Assembly: GCF_009828055.1 (NCBI RefSeq)
Contig: NZ_WTYB01000001.1
Span: 263,183 to 327,182, forward strand
Source: Erythrobacter ramosus
Lineage (GTDB): Bacteria > Pseudomonadota > Alphaproteobacteria > Sphingomonadales > Sphingomonadaceae
Reading direction: 5' to 3'
Length of the DNA stretch: 64,000 bases
Positions 37,636 to 45,951 of the stretch are shown here, one piece after another. A program made the position numbers and the translations under genes. How positions within the stretch are numbered: the stretch's first letter is position 1; each line of letters starts with the position of its first letter. Below the pieces are notes generated by a model. The model had not been told where the DNA came from and searched no databases. It saw only the letters and a list, made by a program, of their open reading frames with translations.

Positions 37636-38745
37636 CTAGCCCTTGGGCGGGGCGGGCAGGTCGATCGCCTGCACTTCGGTGCCGATGGCGTAGAGCCGGA
37701 CGCCCTTGTCGGTGCTGACGGCTTGGAACTTGTTGGCAGCCCGCGCGATGGGCGCGCGCTCCCACGTTGTGCCGCCGTCCTTCGTGGCAAAGCCCCCTGC
37801 GGCCGTGCCGACAAAGCCCACATCCGCGCTGACGAAGCCGATGCCGAACTGGCGCGCGGCCTTGTCCTGCGCGATTTCGATCTCGCGCCATGTCCGCCCG
37901 CGATCATCGCTGCGGATCACCAGCTGGGTGGCGCGTTCGGGGTCGTAACTCTGCACCGTGGCGTAGCCGGTGTCGCCGCCTTCGGGAAAGCTCGCCTTCC
38001 AGATCAGCTCATAGCCGCGGCCTGAGCGGTAGACTTCCTTCCACGTCTTGCCGCCATCTTCGGTGCGCAGCACCAGCCCTTCGGCCTGCGCGGGATCAGC
38101 GTTGGTGGCGGCGAAGACGAGGCCGGTGTTCTCATCGAAGAACTTCACGTCGAGGATCATGCCCGCGTGCGCGCTCATATCGATCACGCTCCACGTCTCG
38201 CCCCCGTCGACCGAGCGCAGCATCCCCGTCGGCCCGCCAACGCGCCCGGCGGCGTGGATGATGGTGCGGGGCTTGAGTTCGCCCTGATAGATGCGCTTCA
38301 CTGGCAGGATGTCGATCGCGCAGACGCCCTTGATCGTGGCATCTCCGGTATCGACCGCTTCCCACGTCACCCCGCCATCGCGGGTGCGGTAGAGCGGGGT
38401 TTCGTCGGTGACGCCGGGGTAATAGTCTGTGCCGATATTGCCGATGAAGCCGTTCTGGCGGTCAACGAAGCCGACCGCGCGGACGAAGGTGCCGGGGCGG
38501 CTGGCGATCTTCTGCCACGTCGCGCCGCCATCCTTGGTGGCGAACAGATCGCCTGCGCCGGTGCCGTACCAGCCGTGGCTTTCATCGACGAAGCTGACAG
38601 AGTCGCGCTTCCCGCGATACGCCTCGGTGGCGAAGGTGCGCCATTCGCCCGCAGACGGAGCGGCAGCGACAGGCGCGGCCTCCTCGGCGGCGAGCGGCAT
38701 GGCATAGGCAAGTGCGGCGATTGCCGCGGCAGTAAGCAGCTTCAT
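37636..38745 (-). CDS. secreted YCF48/BNR-repeat beta-propeller protein
   Basis: A 369-residue secreted protein (signal KLLTAAAIAALAYAMPLAAE). It has repeated propeller motifs of the Ycf48/sialidase-like type: DGGATWQKIASRPG, RDGGVTWEAVDTG, VDGGETWSVIDMS, EDGGKTWKEVY, DDRGRTWREIE, KDGGTTWERAP. At least six GG.TW units can be counted. Cyanobacterial relatives assemble photosystem II; bacterial ones are of unknown role. Lying 22 nt downstream of a PQQ dehydrogenase gene on the same strand, it may help that enzyme fold or interact, but this is only a positional inference. Confidence 0.88.
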   Translation of the reverse strand: MKLLTAAAIAALAYAMPLAAEEAAPVAAAPSAGEWRTFATEAYRGKRDSVSFVDESHGWYGTGAGDLFATKDGGATWQKIASRPGTFVRAVGFVDRQNGFIGNIGTDYYPGVTDETPLYRTRDGGVTWEAVDTGDATIKGVCAIDILPVKRIYQGELKPRTIIHAAGRVGGPTGMLRSVDGGETWSVIDMSAHAGMILDVKFFDENTGLVFAATNADPAQAEGLVLRTEDGGKTWKEVYRSGRGYELIWKASFPEGGDTGYATVQSYDPERATQLVIRSDDRGRTWREIEIAQDKAARQFGIGFVSADVGFVGTAAGGFATKDGGTTWERAPIARAANKFQAVSTDKGVRLYAIGTEVQAIDLPAPPKG

Positions 38746-38767
38746 GTGGTGCGATCCCTTGTTTGGC

Positions 38768-40945
38768 CTAGCGGCGGGCGACCTTCCTCCCCGCCTCTAT
38801 GGCCTTGTCTGCGTTAGCCCGGCTGATGACATAGGCGCGGATCGCTTCGATCTCTTCTTTCGACAAAGAGCCTTTGAAACTCGCCATACCGTTGTTTTTC
38901 AGCACGCCGTCATGCACCACCGCGCTCCACGCCGCCGAGCTTTCGAGCGAACCGGCGCGGCGCAGGTCCGGCAACACGGTTGAACCCACCGCGCCCGGCG
39001 CATGGCACACCGCGCAGTAACGGCCATACTTCACCTGCCCCACCGCGATCACCTCGGGCGCAGCCGTGCTCGGCGGCGGGTCGAGCGGCAGGTCGGCCAG
39101 CGCTGGTTCGGGCGGCAGTTTCGCCGTCCCGCCAAGCTTGAACACCAGCAGGCGCGAGATGTTGCGCACCGGGGCCTTGCGGTTGATCAGGTCGCCGTCG
39201 ACCGACAGCGCATAGGCCCCGCCCCAACCCGCCAGCACCGCGACATATTGCTCGCCATTGACGGTGTAGGTCACAGGCGGCGCGACCACGCCGGTCTGCG
39301 CGGCGAAGCTCCACAGCTTCTTGCCGTTGGCGGCGTCATAGGCGTTGAATTCGCTCCCCGTGGTGCCCTGGAACACAAGGCCGCCTCCCGTAGCCAGCAA
39401 TCCGCCGTTCCACGGCCCCGGATGCTCGACCGTCCAGCGCGCCTTCTGCGCCACCGGGTCCCACGCCACCAGCCGACCCTTGAGCGTACCGGCGACCTCC
39501 TTTCGGAAGCCGCCGTCAGACGGCAATTCGCCTGCCAAGCTGAAGCCGACATTGAAGCCGCGCGCGCGATCAGGCTTCCAGTTGGCCTCGGGCGCATACA
39601 TCATCCCCGCTTCGAAGGCCGGGATGTAAACCAGGTTCTCGGTCGGGCTATAGGCCATCGGGTGCCAATTGTGCCCGCCGAGCGGCCCCGGCAGCACCAG
39701 CGCGGGCTTGCCGGTCTTGTCGATCCGGGTTTCGGGGTTCTCGATCGGACGGCCGGTCTTGGGATCGACGCCCGTCGCCCAGTTGAGACCAACATAGGGC
39801 TTGGCCGAGATGAACTTCCCCGTCTCGCGGTCGATCACGTAGAAGAACCCGTTCTTGGGCGCCTGCATCAGCACTTTGCGCGGCTTCCCGTCGATCTCCA
39901 TGTCGGCGAGCATGATGTGCTGAGTGGCGGTGAAGTCCCACGTCTCCCCCGGCGTCGTCTGGTAGTGCCAGACGTACTCGCCCGTCTTGGGCCGGATCGC
40001 GACGATGCTGGAAAGATAGAGGTTGTCCCCCTCCCCCGTCCCGTCCTTGCCCGGACTGCGATAGGCGCGGTTCCACGGGCTGCCATTGCCGACCCCGATA
40101 TAGAGCAAATCAAGCTCGGGATCGTAAGCCATCGAATCCCACACCGTGCCGCCGCCGCCAATCGCATCATTGGCGCCCAGCACGTCCATGTTCCACGTTT
40201 CCGCGGCCTTCTGGAGATAGGCGGGCTGATCCTTGGCGTCCCCGCCTTCGGGCACGGTATAGAACTTCCACAACTGCTCGCCGCTGCCGGCATCATAGGC
40301 GGCGACAAAGCCGCGCACGCCGAACTCGGCCCCGCCATTCCCGATGATCACCTTGCCATCGATGACGCGCGGCGCGCCGGTGATGGTGTAGCTCTTGGAC
40401 TGGTCGACCGTGACCTTCTCCCAGGCGACCTTGCCCGTCTCGCGGTCGAGCGCGATCAGGCGGCCATCCAGCGTGCCGAAGAACAGCTTGTCGCCCCATG
40501 CCGCCAGCCCGCGGTTCACCACATCGCAGCAGGCCTTCACGGCGGTTTCGCCCGGAACCTCCGGGTCATGCTCCCACAGCTTGGCGCCGGTGGTCGCGTC
40601 AAACGCCTTCACCTTGCTCCACGCGGTGGTGAGGTAGAGCTTGCCGTCGATCACCAGCGGGGTCGCTTCCTGCCCGCGCCCGGTGTCCATATCGGCATAC
40701 CAGGCCAGGCCGAGCTGGCCGACATTCTCGCGGTTGACCCCATCCAGCGGCGAAAAGCGCTGTTCGGAATAGGTGCGCCCATGGCTCACCCAATTGGCCG
40801 AATCGCCATCCGCACCGACCAGCACGGCGGACGTGATGCGCCCCTCCTCACCCCCGTCAGCTCCGCCGAAAATCTGGCTGCAATTGGCCAGCGTGCCTGC
40901 CGACAGCAATAATGCTGCGCCCAGCGTCCACCGCTTCAGGTCCAT
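38768..40945 (-). CDS. PQQ-dependent alcohol dehydrogenase, quinohaemoprotein type
   Basis: A 725-residue periplasmic quinoprotein with an eight-bladed propeller and a C-terminal cytochrome c domain. A lipoprotein-like signal (LLLSAGTLANC) starts it. The vicinal disulfide Cys-Cys is in AVKACCDVVNRG, the substrate loop in IGVGNGSPWNRAY, and the haem motif CAVCH is C644 to H648. It would oxidise primary alcohols and pass electrons to a c-type cytochrome. The ATG at 40945 has a GGGAGAG ribosome site. It is divergent from the dienelactone-hydrolase gene. PQQ synthesis genes are not in the window. Confidence 0.95.
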   Translation of the reverse strand: MDLKRWTLGAALLLSAGTLANCSQIFGGADGGEEGRITSAVLVGADGDSANWVSHGRTYSEQRFSPLDGVNRENVGQLGLAWYADMDTGRGQEATPLVIDGKLYLTTAWSKVKAFDATTGAKLWEHDPEVPGETAVKACCDVVNRGLAAWGDKLFFGTLDGRLIALDRETGKVAWEKVTVDQSKSYTITGAPRVIDGKVIIGNGGAEFGVRGFVAAYDAGSGEQLWKFYTVPEGGDAKDQPAYLQKAAETWNMDVLGANDAIGGGGTVWDSMAYDPELDLLYIGVGNGSPWNRAYRSPGKDGTGEGDNLYLSSIVAIRPKTGEYVWHYQTTPGETWDFTATQHIMLADMEIDGKPRKVLMQAPKNGFFYVIDRETGKFISAKPYVGLNWATGVDPKTGRPIENPETRIDKTGKPALVLPGPLGGHNWHPMAYSPTENLVYIPAFEAGMMYAPEANWKPDRARGFNVGFSLAGELPSDGGFRKEVAGTLKGRLVAWDPVAQKARWTVEHPGPWNGGLLATGGGLVFQGTTGSEFNAYDAANGKKLWSFAAQTGVVAPPVTYTVNGEQYVAVLAGWGGAYALSVDGDLINRKAPVRNISRLLVFKLGGTAKLPPEPALADLPLDPPPSTAAPEVIAVGQVKYGRYCAVCHAPGAVGSTVLPDLRRAGSLESSAAWSAVVHDGVLKNNGMASFKGSLSKEEIEAIRAYVISRANADKAIEAGRKVARR

Positions 40946-41062
40946 CGATCCCACTCTCCCTGTTTTCTTTTGCCACCTATGTTGCCCACACAATCAGCGC
41001 TTGTCCATGCCTGCCGCTCCTGCCTATCTGTGGCCATGGCGGGGGCCGCAGGAGAGATTTCA

Positions 41063-41944
41063 ATGTGCGAAGAAAGCAAGCTGGCCGAATGGGCCAAAGC
41101 CACGATCAGCCGTCGCCAGTTCGGCGCTTTGACCGGAGCAGCGGCGCTGGCCGCCTGCGCGTCAGGCGAAGCTGAAAGCGTGGCGCAAAACCCGCTCCCC
41201 GGCCTCAAGGAGCGCGGGGTCAGTTTCGCAACCGCCGATGGCACGCTGGACGGGTTTTTCGTCCAGCCTGAAAGTGGCAACCACCCCGCCGTAATCCTGT
41301 GGCCCGACATTGCCAGCATCCGTGAAGCCAAGCGCAACATCGCCCGCAAGCTCGCGCAGGCAGGCTACGCCGTGCTGGTCGTGAACCCCTATTACCGCGA
41401 CGTCACCGGCGAACAGTTCGCCGATTTCGCCACCTTCATTGCTGATGGCGGCTTCCAGAAAGTCGGCCCGTGGCGCAAGAAATTGGATGCCGCTGCGATC
41501 ATGCGGGATGCGACCGCCATCGTCGACTGGCTCGACCGGCAGGACGGCGTCGATCAAGCACACGGGATCGGCACGCAGGGCTATTGCATGGGCGGGCCGT
41601 TCACGATCTGGAGCGCAGCAGCTGTGCCGACGCGGATCAAGGCTGCGGCCAGCTTCCACGGCGGCGGGCTGGTGCGGCCCGACAATCCGATGAGCCCGCA
41701 CAAGCTGCTGGACAAGGTCGATGCCAGCCTGCTGATCGCAGTGGCACAGGATGATGACGCCGAGGCTCCCGCCGACAAGACCACCTTTGCCGAAGCGGCC
41801 GAGGCAGCCAAGGTCGGCGCGGTGGTGACCGTCTATCCGGGCGATCACGGCTGGATGGTGGCCGACAGCCCTGCCTATGACGCCACGGCCGCCGCGCGCG
41901 GAGAGGCTGACCTCAAGGCGCTTTACGCCGCCGCGCTGGCTTAG
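41063..41944 (+). CDS. dienelactone-hydrolase-family alpha/beta hydrolase, Tat/lipoprotein signal
   Basis: A 293-residue hydrolase with a twin-arginine signal (SRRQFGALTGAAALAAC); the AAC lipobox suggests it is also lipidated. The core shows the catalytic Cys175 in QGYCMGGPF, which marks dienelactone hydrolases, an Asp in AQDDDAEAP and a His in GDHGWMV. Dienelactone hydrolase acts in chlorocatechol breakdown, but the family is used widely for esterase chemistry. Divergent from the PQQ dehydrogenase gene, with 117 nt between starts. An AGGAGAG ribosome site fixes the ATG at 41063. Confidence 0.92.
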   Translation: MCEESKLAEWAKATISRRQFGALTGAAALAACASGEAESVAQNPLPGLKERGVSFATADGTLDGFFVQPESGNHPAVILWPDIASIREAKRNIARKLAQAGYAVLVVNPYYRDVTGEQFADFATFIADGGFQKVGPWRKKLDAAAIMRDATAIVDWLDRQDGVDQAHGIGTQGYCMGGPFTIWSAAAVPTRIKAAASFHGGGLVRPDNPMSPHKLLDKVDASLLIAVAQDDDAEAPADKTTFAEAAEAAKVGAVVTVYPGDHGWMVADSPAYDATAAARGEADLKALYAAALA

Positions 41945-42177
41945 AACGGCGGGCTTTCCTACTTGGAGGGGGCGGGTTTAGGCTCGCCCTCATGCTGCGC
42001 GCCCTGCACCCTACGTCCTGCCTTGCTGCTGACGGGAGTTTCCGGTCGGTGGGGGCGTTTCCCAACGCCGCGCTTTGTGTTCTGGACAGTGTCTCATGTG
42101 TCTCCAACACAGGGTCGGAGGGGCACGAGCCTGAACGGGATCGCGGGTGTGCCGGGCGTGGCGCGATTCGCGTGGGC

Positions 42178-43140
42178 CTAGGCCTTGCGCGCCTTTGCCC
42201 GGTCATTGGCTGCGCCAAAGCGGCCATGCTTGCGGTAACGCTGCATCCACTTGTCGAGGAACAGGCCGAGCGGCTTGGGCTCGATCCCCAATTCGGCAAA
42301 CCCGCGCGCACCCGGCGCGACCGTGCTGCCGGGCTTGAGCAGCGTCCACTGGTCACGGCTCATCGGCGTGCCGGGCAGCGCAGCGAAGGTCGCGCTGAGG
42401 CCATCGGGCACGGCGAGGAAGGTGCGCTTGCGCCCTTGGGCTTCGGCGATCCGCTCGTGGATCTCCATCATGGAGAGCTGCTCCGGCCCGCCCAGCTCAT
42501 AGGTGTGGCCGCCGTGGAGTTCAGGGTGCTCCAGCGCCACTGCAATCGCCTCGGCCACGTCATCGGCATAGACCAGCTGCAACTTCGCCTCCGGCCCGAA
42601 CACCGGGAGCACCGGCAGCATCTCGATCATGCCGCCGAACAGGTTGAGGAAGTTGTCGTCCTTGCCGAACACGATCGAGGGGCGCAGCACCGTCGCAGCG
42701 GGGAAAGCGGCGAGCACGCGCTGCTCGCCCAGCGCCTTGCCGCGCGCGTAAGCGGTGGGCGAGGCCGCGTCCGCACCGATCGCGCTGATCTGGACGAAGG
42801 CCTTGACGCCGTCCGCTGCGGCCAGCCGCGCGATCGTGCCGGGGGCCTCACCCATCAGCTTTTCGAGATCACCGCTGAATGCGCCGACGAGGTTGACCAC
42901 ATAGCTCGCCCCGTCGAGCGCAGCAGCGACGTGCTCCTCGCGCGTGATATCACAGGGCATCAGTTGCAGCTGGCCCAGATTGGCGAGCGGTTTGAGATCC
43001 TGCGCCTTGCCGGGCGCGCGGCTGGCCAACCGGATGCGCGCGCCGCGTGCGAGCAAGCTCTGCGCGACGTAATTGCCGATATAGCCAGTGCCGCCGAAAA
43101 TCGTGACCAGCTGGCCGGAAAGCGGGGAGGAGGTGGGCAT
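42178..43140 (-). CDS. NDUFA9-like NAD(P)-binding protein (atypical SDR)
   Basis: A 320-residue extended/atypical short-chain-dehydrogenase fold protein like the complex I accessory subunit NDUFA9. VTIFGGTGYIGNYVAQSLL is the dinucleotide-binding GxxGxxG. Later features are SAIGADAASPTAYARGKALGE (active-site-like Tyr and Lys), LRPSIVFGKDDNFLN and YELGGPEQLSM. In alphaproteobacteria close relatives are annotated as complex I NDUFA9 family. No nuo genes are nearby. A small stretch with a possible short gene follows before the tRNA. Confidence 0.9.
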   Translation of the reverse strand: MPTSSPLSGQLVTIFGGTGYIGNYVAQSLLARGARIRLASRAPGKAQDLKPLANLGQLQLMPCDITREEHVAAALDGASYVVNLVGAFSGDLEKLMGEAPGTIARLAAADGVKAFVQISAIGADAASPTAYARGKALGEQRVLAAFPAATVLRPSIVFGKDDNFLNLFGGMIEMLPVLPVFGPEAKLQLVYADDVAEAIAVALEHPELHGGHTYELGGPEQLSMMEIHERIAEAQGRKRTFLAVPDGLSATFAALPGTPMSRDQWTLLKPGSTVAPGARGFAELGIEPKPLGLFLDKWMQRYRKHGRFGAANDRAKARKA

Positions 43141-43169
43141 GGTTTGGGTGCTCTTCGTGGCCTGAGACA

Positions 43170-43331
43170 GTGCAGGGCGTTGTGCTGGCCGCGCTTTGCT
43201 TCAACGAAGCGGGCGAGGCAAGAGTTCCGGTGGCGGGAATCGCCGAGATTGCCAAGGCGCTTTGCGGGCGTTTCGACAGGCCGAAGCAGCCGGTGGTGCT
43301 TCGCCTGCATGGCGGGCAAGGTTTGCATTGA
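43170..43331 (+). CDS. possible small ORF (about 53 codons)
   Basis: A GTG-started frame of about 53 codons (MQGVVLAALCFNEAGEARV at the N-terminus, ending VVLRLHGGQGLH). It has backbone-like codon use but no recognisable domain and no obvious ribosome site. It lies between the NDUFA9-like gene and the tRNA. It could be the remnant of a longer gene cut off near the island insertion site, or chance. Treat it as weak. Confidence 0.2.
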   Translation: MQGVVLAALCFNEAGEARVPVAGIAEIAKALCGRFDRPKQPVVLRLHGGQGLH

Positions 43332-43401
43332 CAGCACCCCCACCCCCCCGCTAATGGCCCGCGCCTACCCAGCTTCCGGCAGCGATGACCGGATGCACCG
43401 T

Positions 43402-43488
43402 GCCCAGATGGCGGAATTGGTAGACGCACCAGCTTCAGGTGCTGGCGCTCGCAAGGGCGTGGAGGTTCGAGTCCTCTTCTGGGCACCA
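43402..43488 (+). tRNA. tRNA-Leu (CAG), with encoded CCA
   Basis: An 87-nt leucine tRNA. The acceptor arms are GCCCAGA and TCTGGGC, with CCA encoded after the discriminator A. The D-arm region contains GGCGGAATTGGTAGACGC. The anticodon stem is CCAGC/GCTGG around the loop TTCAGGT, anticodon CAG at 43436-43438. A long variable arm and T-arm (GGTTCGAGTCC) follow. The integrase gene starts 165 nt downstream, so the 3' end of this tRNA is very likely the attachment site of the island to its right. Confidence 0.97.
43465..43488 (+). other. candidate attL/attB core in tRNA-Leu 3' end
   Basis: P4-type integrases usually recombine in the T-arm to 3' end of a tRNA, leaving a direct repeat at the other border. 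The segment from the T-loop to CCA is offered as the core by analogy. A second copy was not found in this window, so the right border should lie beyond 64000. Confidence 0.45.
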
Positions 43489-43599
43489 TTTGTTCTTTTC
43501 AGAACATCCCAAAAAGTCTATAAAAGCCGCAGAAATCCGGGGGAATTGGCCCTCGGATGGTTCCGGATCGTCCCGGCTGTTCCCGGGGGTTCCTGACAT

Positions 43600-43652
43600 T
43601 TTTGCGGGCCTTTTGCGGGCCTTTTGCAAATACCGCTAGAAAAAGGCCCGCA
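43600..43652 (+). promoter_or_regulatory. tandem and inverted repeats directly upstream of the integrase start
   Basis: Two adjacent 11-nt copies of TTTTGCGGGCC (43600-43610, 43611-43621) are followed by a half copy. TGCGGGCCTTTT (43614-43625) forms a perfect 12-bp inverted repeat with AAAAGGCCCGCA (43641-43652), loop 15 nt, ending one nt before the integrase ATG. The structure would cover the ribosome site, and the repeats could also be integrase arm-binding sites. Confidence 0.6.
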
Positions 43653-43653
43653 C

Positions 43654-44880
43654 ATGGCTTTGACCGAGACTCGGCTCCGCGCACTCAAGGCGAAGGACAA
43701 ACCATACAAGGTCGCCGACCAACGCGGCCTCTATATCGAGGTCACTCCGTCGGGCGGCAAACTCTGGCGATTTCGGTATCGGATCGGCAAGGTTGAAAAG
43801 AAGCTGGCCATCGGAAGCTATCCCGACATCAGTCTGAAACAGGCGCGAGAAGCGACATACGAGGCACGCCATTCGGTGGCTTCAGGCGGCGACCCTGCAT
43901 TCGAGAAGCGTAAGCAGAAGATCCGCGAGGAGTTCCTGTCCGCGCAAACCTTCGAAGCTGTCGCGCGCGAATACATCGAGCAGATGATGGTGCAGAACGG
44001 CCGGGCCGATGCGACCCTCATCAAGGCCAATTACTTCCTCGATCAACTGGTTCCCGCGATTGGCGACCGGCCCATCCAGGATATCGAGCCGTTCGAAGTC
44101 CTGGCGCCGCTCAAGCGGCTTGAAGCGACCGGCAAGCACGAAACGGCCAAGAAGTGTCGTTCGTTTGCTGGAAGGGTTTTTCGTTACGCCGTCGCCACAA
44201 CCCGCTGCACGGCCGATCCGACAAGTATGCTCAAGGGCGCTCTCGTCACTCCCCGTGCCAAGCACTATGCAGCGATCCTTGAACCCAAGGAGCTGGGTGG
44301 CCTGCTCCGAGCGATCGATGACTACACTGGCTACCCGGTCACGAGACTCGCTCTCCAAATCGCGCCACATGTTTTCGTCCGCCCCGGCGAACTGCGTCAT
44401 GCCGAATGGCGCGAGATCGATCTTGTAGAGGGAATTTGGAAAATCCCGGCAGGCAAGATGAAAGCGCGCAGGGCGCATGCGGTACCGCTATCCAAGCAAG
44501 TGATCAGCTTGCTAACCGATCTCGCCGAAATGCTTGATCACAAGGGCTATGTGTTCCCTTCCGCGCGCAGTTTCACAAGGCCGATGAGTGAAAACGCCCT
44601 CAATGCGGCTTTCCGCCGAATGGGCTTCTCAAAAGAAGAAGTGACAGCGCACGGGCTGCGCGCAACAGCCTCCACTTTCCTCAATGAATCCGGGCTCTGG
44701 AACCCCGATGCGATCGAGCGAGCTCTGGCGCATGGCGACAGCAATGCAGTGCGAGGGGCATACCATCGCGGTAAGCACTGGGAAGAGCGGGTCCGGATGG
44801 CGCAATGGTGGAGCGATCACCTCGACCAGCTTCGCTTGGGCGGGAATGTGGTTGATATCCAAAGATCGGTCGCCGCATAG
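43654..44880 (+). CDS. tyrosine-recombinase integrase (P4/phage-like)
   Basis: A 408-residue site-specific integrase with an N-terminal DUF4102-type arm-binding domain (MALTETRLRALKAKDKPYKV and DQRGLYIEVTPSGGKLWRFRYR), a core-binding domain (about 100-190) and a catalytic C-terminal domain. Catalytic residues are visible: Arg243 (FVRPGELRH), His333 and Arg336 (HGLRATAS), His360 (ALAHGD) and Tyr370 (GAYHRG). All are intact, so it could be active. It sits next to tRNA-Leu, its presumed target. The ATG at 43654 is chosen over an upstream in-frame TTG because GAAAAAGG precedes it and homology begins there. Confidence 0.96.
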   Translation: MALTETRLRALKAKDKPYKVADQRGLYIEVTPSGGKLWRFRYRIGKVEKKLAIGSYPDISLKQAREATYEARHSVASGGDPAFEKRKQKIREEFLSAQTFEAVAREYIEQMMVQNGRADATLIKANYFLDQLVPAIGDRPIQDIEPFEVLAPLKRLEATGKHETAKKCRSFAGRVFRYAVATTRCTADPTSMLKGALVTPRAKHYAAILEPKELGGLLRAIDDYTGYPVTRLALQIAPHVFVRPGELRHAEWREIDLVEGIWKIPAGKMKARRAHAVPLSKQVISLLTDLAEMLDHKGYVFPSARSFTRPMSENALNAAFRRMGFSKEEVTAHGLRATASTFLNESGLWNPDAIERALAHGDSNAVRGAYHRGKHWEERVRMAQWWSDHLDQLRLGGNVVDIQRSVAA

Positions 44881-44941
44881 GTTTGATCTCAAATAGCAGT
44901 GGTTGTTGAAGGCAATCGCGCGCCACCAGAATAAATGGCGG

Positions 44942-45826
44942 TCAGAAAGCCCAGTCAGCTTTCCTCAGGGCGGCCATGGCTTCCTCCTTGTTTGCGATCA
45001 CGATGTGTTGGCTCCTCGGCGGCTTGGTCTCAGGATCGTCCAAAAGGCCGAGGCGTTTTAGGACGTAGAATAACATCGCATAGCGGACGTCGAGACCAGC
45101 GATGCCATTTATCATGCCGTAGTCACGCTCGACGATCGATCTCTGGGCAGCACCCAGTAGGGGATGTGGAGAGATCTGCAGCCTGAACCGCTCTTGCCAA
45201 AGTTCATCCTGGTCGCCCCATAACCCACCGTCACCAGGGGTCCGCGACCCGAGAATGCGCGGCAGGAGGAAGTCCTTAAACTTATCTGTTTCGTGGCAAT
45301 AAGCTCGTGTGTGCCACCTGAGCCCGTCAAATCCAAATGCATGGGGGGTTATTCGCCGCCATACCGGTTCTGGCCTTTCACGGCTCATCGACTGATATCG
45401 GACCTCAAGGGAGCCGCGCACTCGATTGGCATCAAGAACCGCATGTAGGCAACCCGCGTCCATCTCGCGCGCTGGTGTCAGGACGATGTCCACCTCTGGT
45501 GGCGAGCCGATCCAGGAATCTTCAGGTTCGACTAAGCCCTCGGCGAGCGAGCGGAGTCGCAGAAGATAATCCGATGGCCCGCCCTGTAAAAACACCGGTT
45601 TGAAATCATGGCTCGCAACGTAGCGCTTTCCGCGCGGGTCGTAGGTAGCATTGTCGGGCGCGCGTCTCTGATATTCAGTCAGGTCGTTCGATGCCTGCGG
45701 CTCCGACACCTTGAACACTCTCCGTAAATCGGATCGACGGACACCGCCCTCCCACGCCAGCTGAAATTCGACGAATTCGAGCCGGCGCTCAGCTCCCCAC
45801 CCCAGTTTTTTGGAAGGTTCGGTCAT
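44942..45826 (-). CDS. capW: WYL-domain transcriptional regulator, CapW/BrxR-like
   Basis: A 294-residue protein with an N-terminal winged helix (about 10-75: RRLEFVEFQLAWEGGVRRSDLRRVF), a WYL ligand-sensing domain (about 130-205: LEVRYQSMSRERPEPVWRRI then PHAFGFDGLRWHTRAYC) and a C-terminal WCX-like part. This layout and size match CapW, the repressor of some CBASS operons, and BrxR of BREX. It is divergent from a CD-NTase gene, the exact arrangement expected of CapW. The ATG at 45826 has GGAG upstream; a longer in-frame form begins in the AT-rich promoter region and is unlikely. Confidence 0.87.
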   Translation of the reverse strand: MTEPSKKLGWGAERRLEFVEFQLAWEGGVRRSDLRRVFKVSEPQASNDLTEYQRRAPDNATYDPRGKRYVASHDFKPVFLQGGPSDYLLRLRSLAEGLVEPEDSWIGSPPEVDIVLTPAREMDAGCLHAVLDANRVRGSLEVRYQSMSRERPEPVWRRITPHAFGFDGLRWHTRAYCHETDKFKDFLLPRILGSRTPGDGGLWGDQDELWQERFRLQISPHPLLGAAQRSIVERDYGMINGIAGLDVRYAMLFYVLKRLGLLDDPETKPPRSQHIVIANKEEAMAALRKADWAF

Positions 45827-45951
45827 GGCAGCTCCAATGGGTATGAAAAATAGATGGACATAGAAAGTTAATCCGTATAAATAATATGCCCTATCGCGAA
45901 TCATGTCAATCGCCAGCCCGAGACGACCGGGTCAACAGGGAGTTTGTCGAC
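45827..45951. promoter_or_regulatory. AT-rich divergent promoter region between CapW-like and CD-NTase genes
   Basis: This 125-nt gap is strikingly AT-rich around 45841-45890 against the GC-rich surroundings. A possible promoter towards the CD-NTase is TGGACA (45855-45860) with TAAATA (45878-45883), spacing 17 nt. CapW proteins bind such gaps in known systems. I could not define an exact palindromic operator by eye. Confidence 0.4.

Noticed and set aside
39002..40912. 636-codon plus-strand open frame
   Set aside because: Antisense to the PQQ dehydrogenase, whose catalytic motifs are certain; the frame is a codon-bias by-product.
41992..43596. 534-codon plus-strand open frame ending near the tRNA
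   Set aside because: Antisense to the NDUFA9-like gene and running across the tRNA; no ribosome site or domain.
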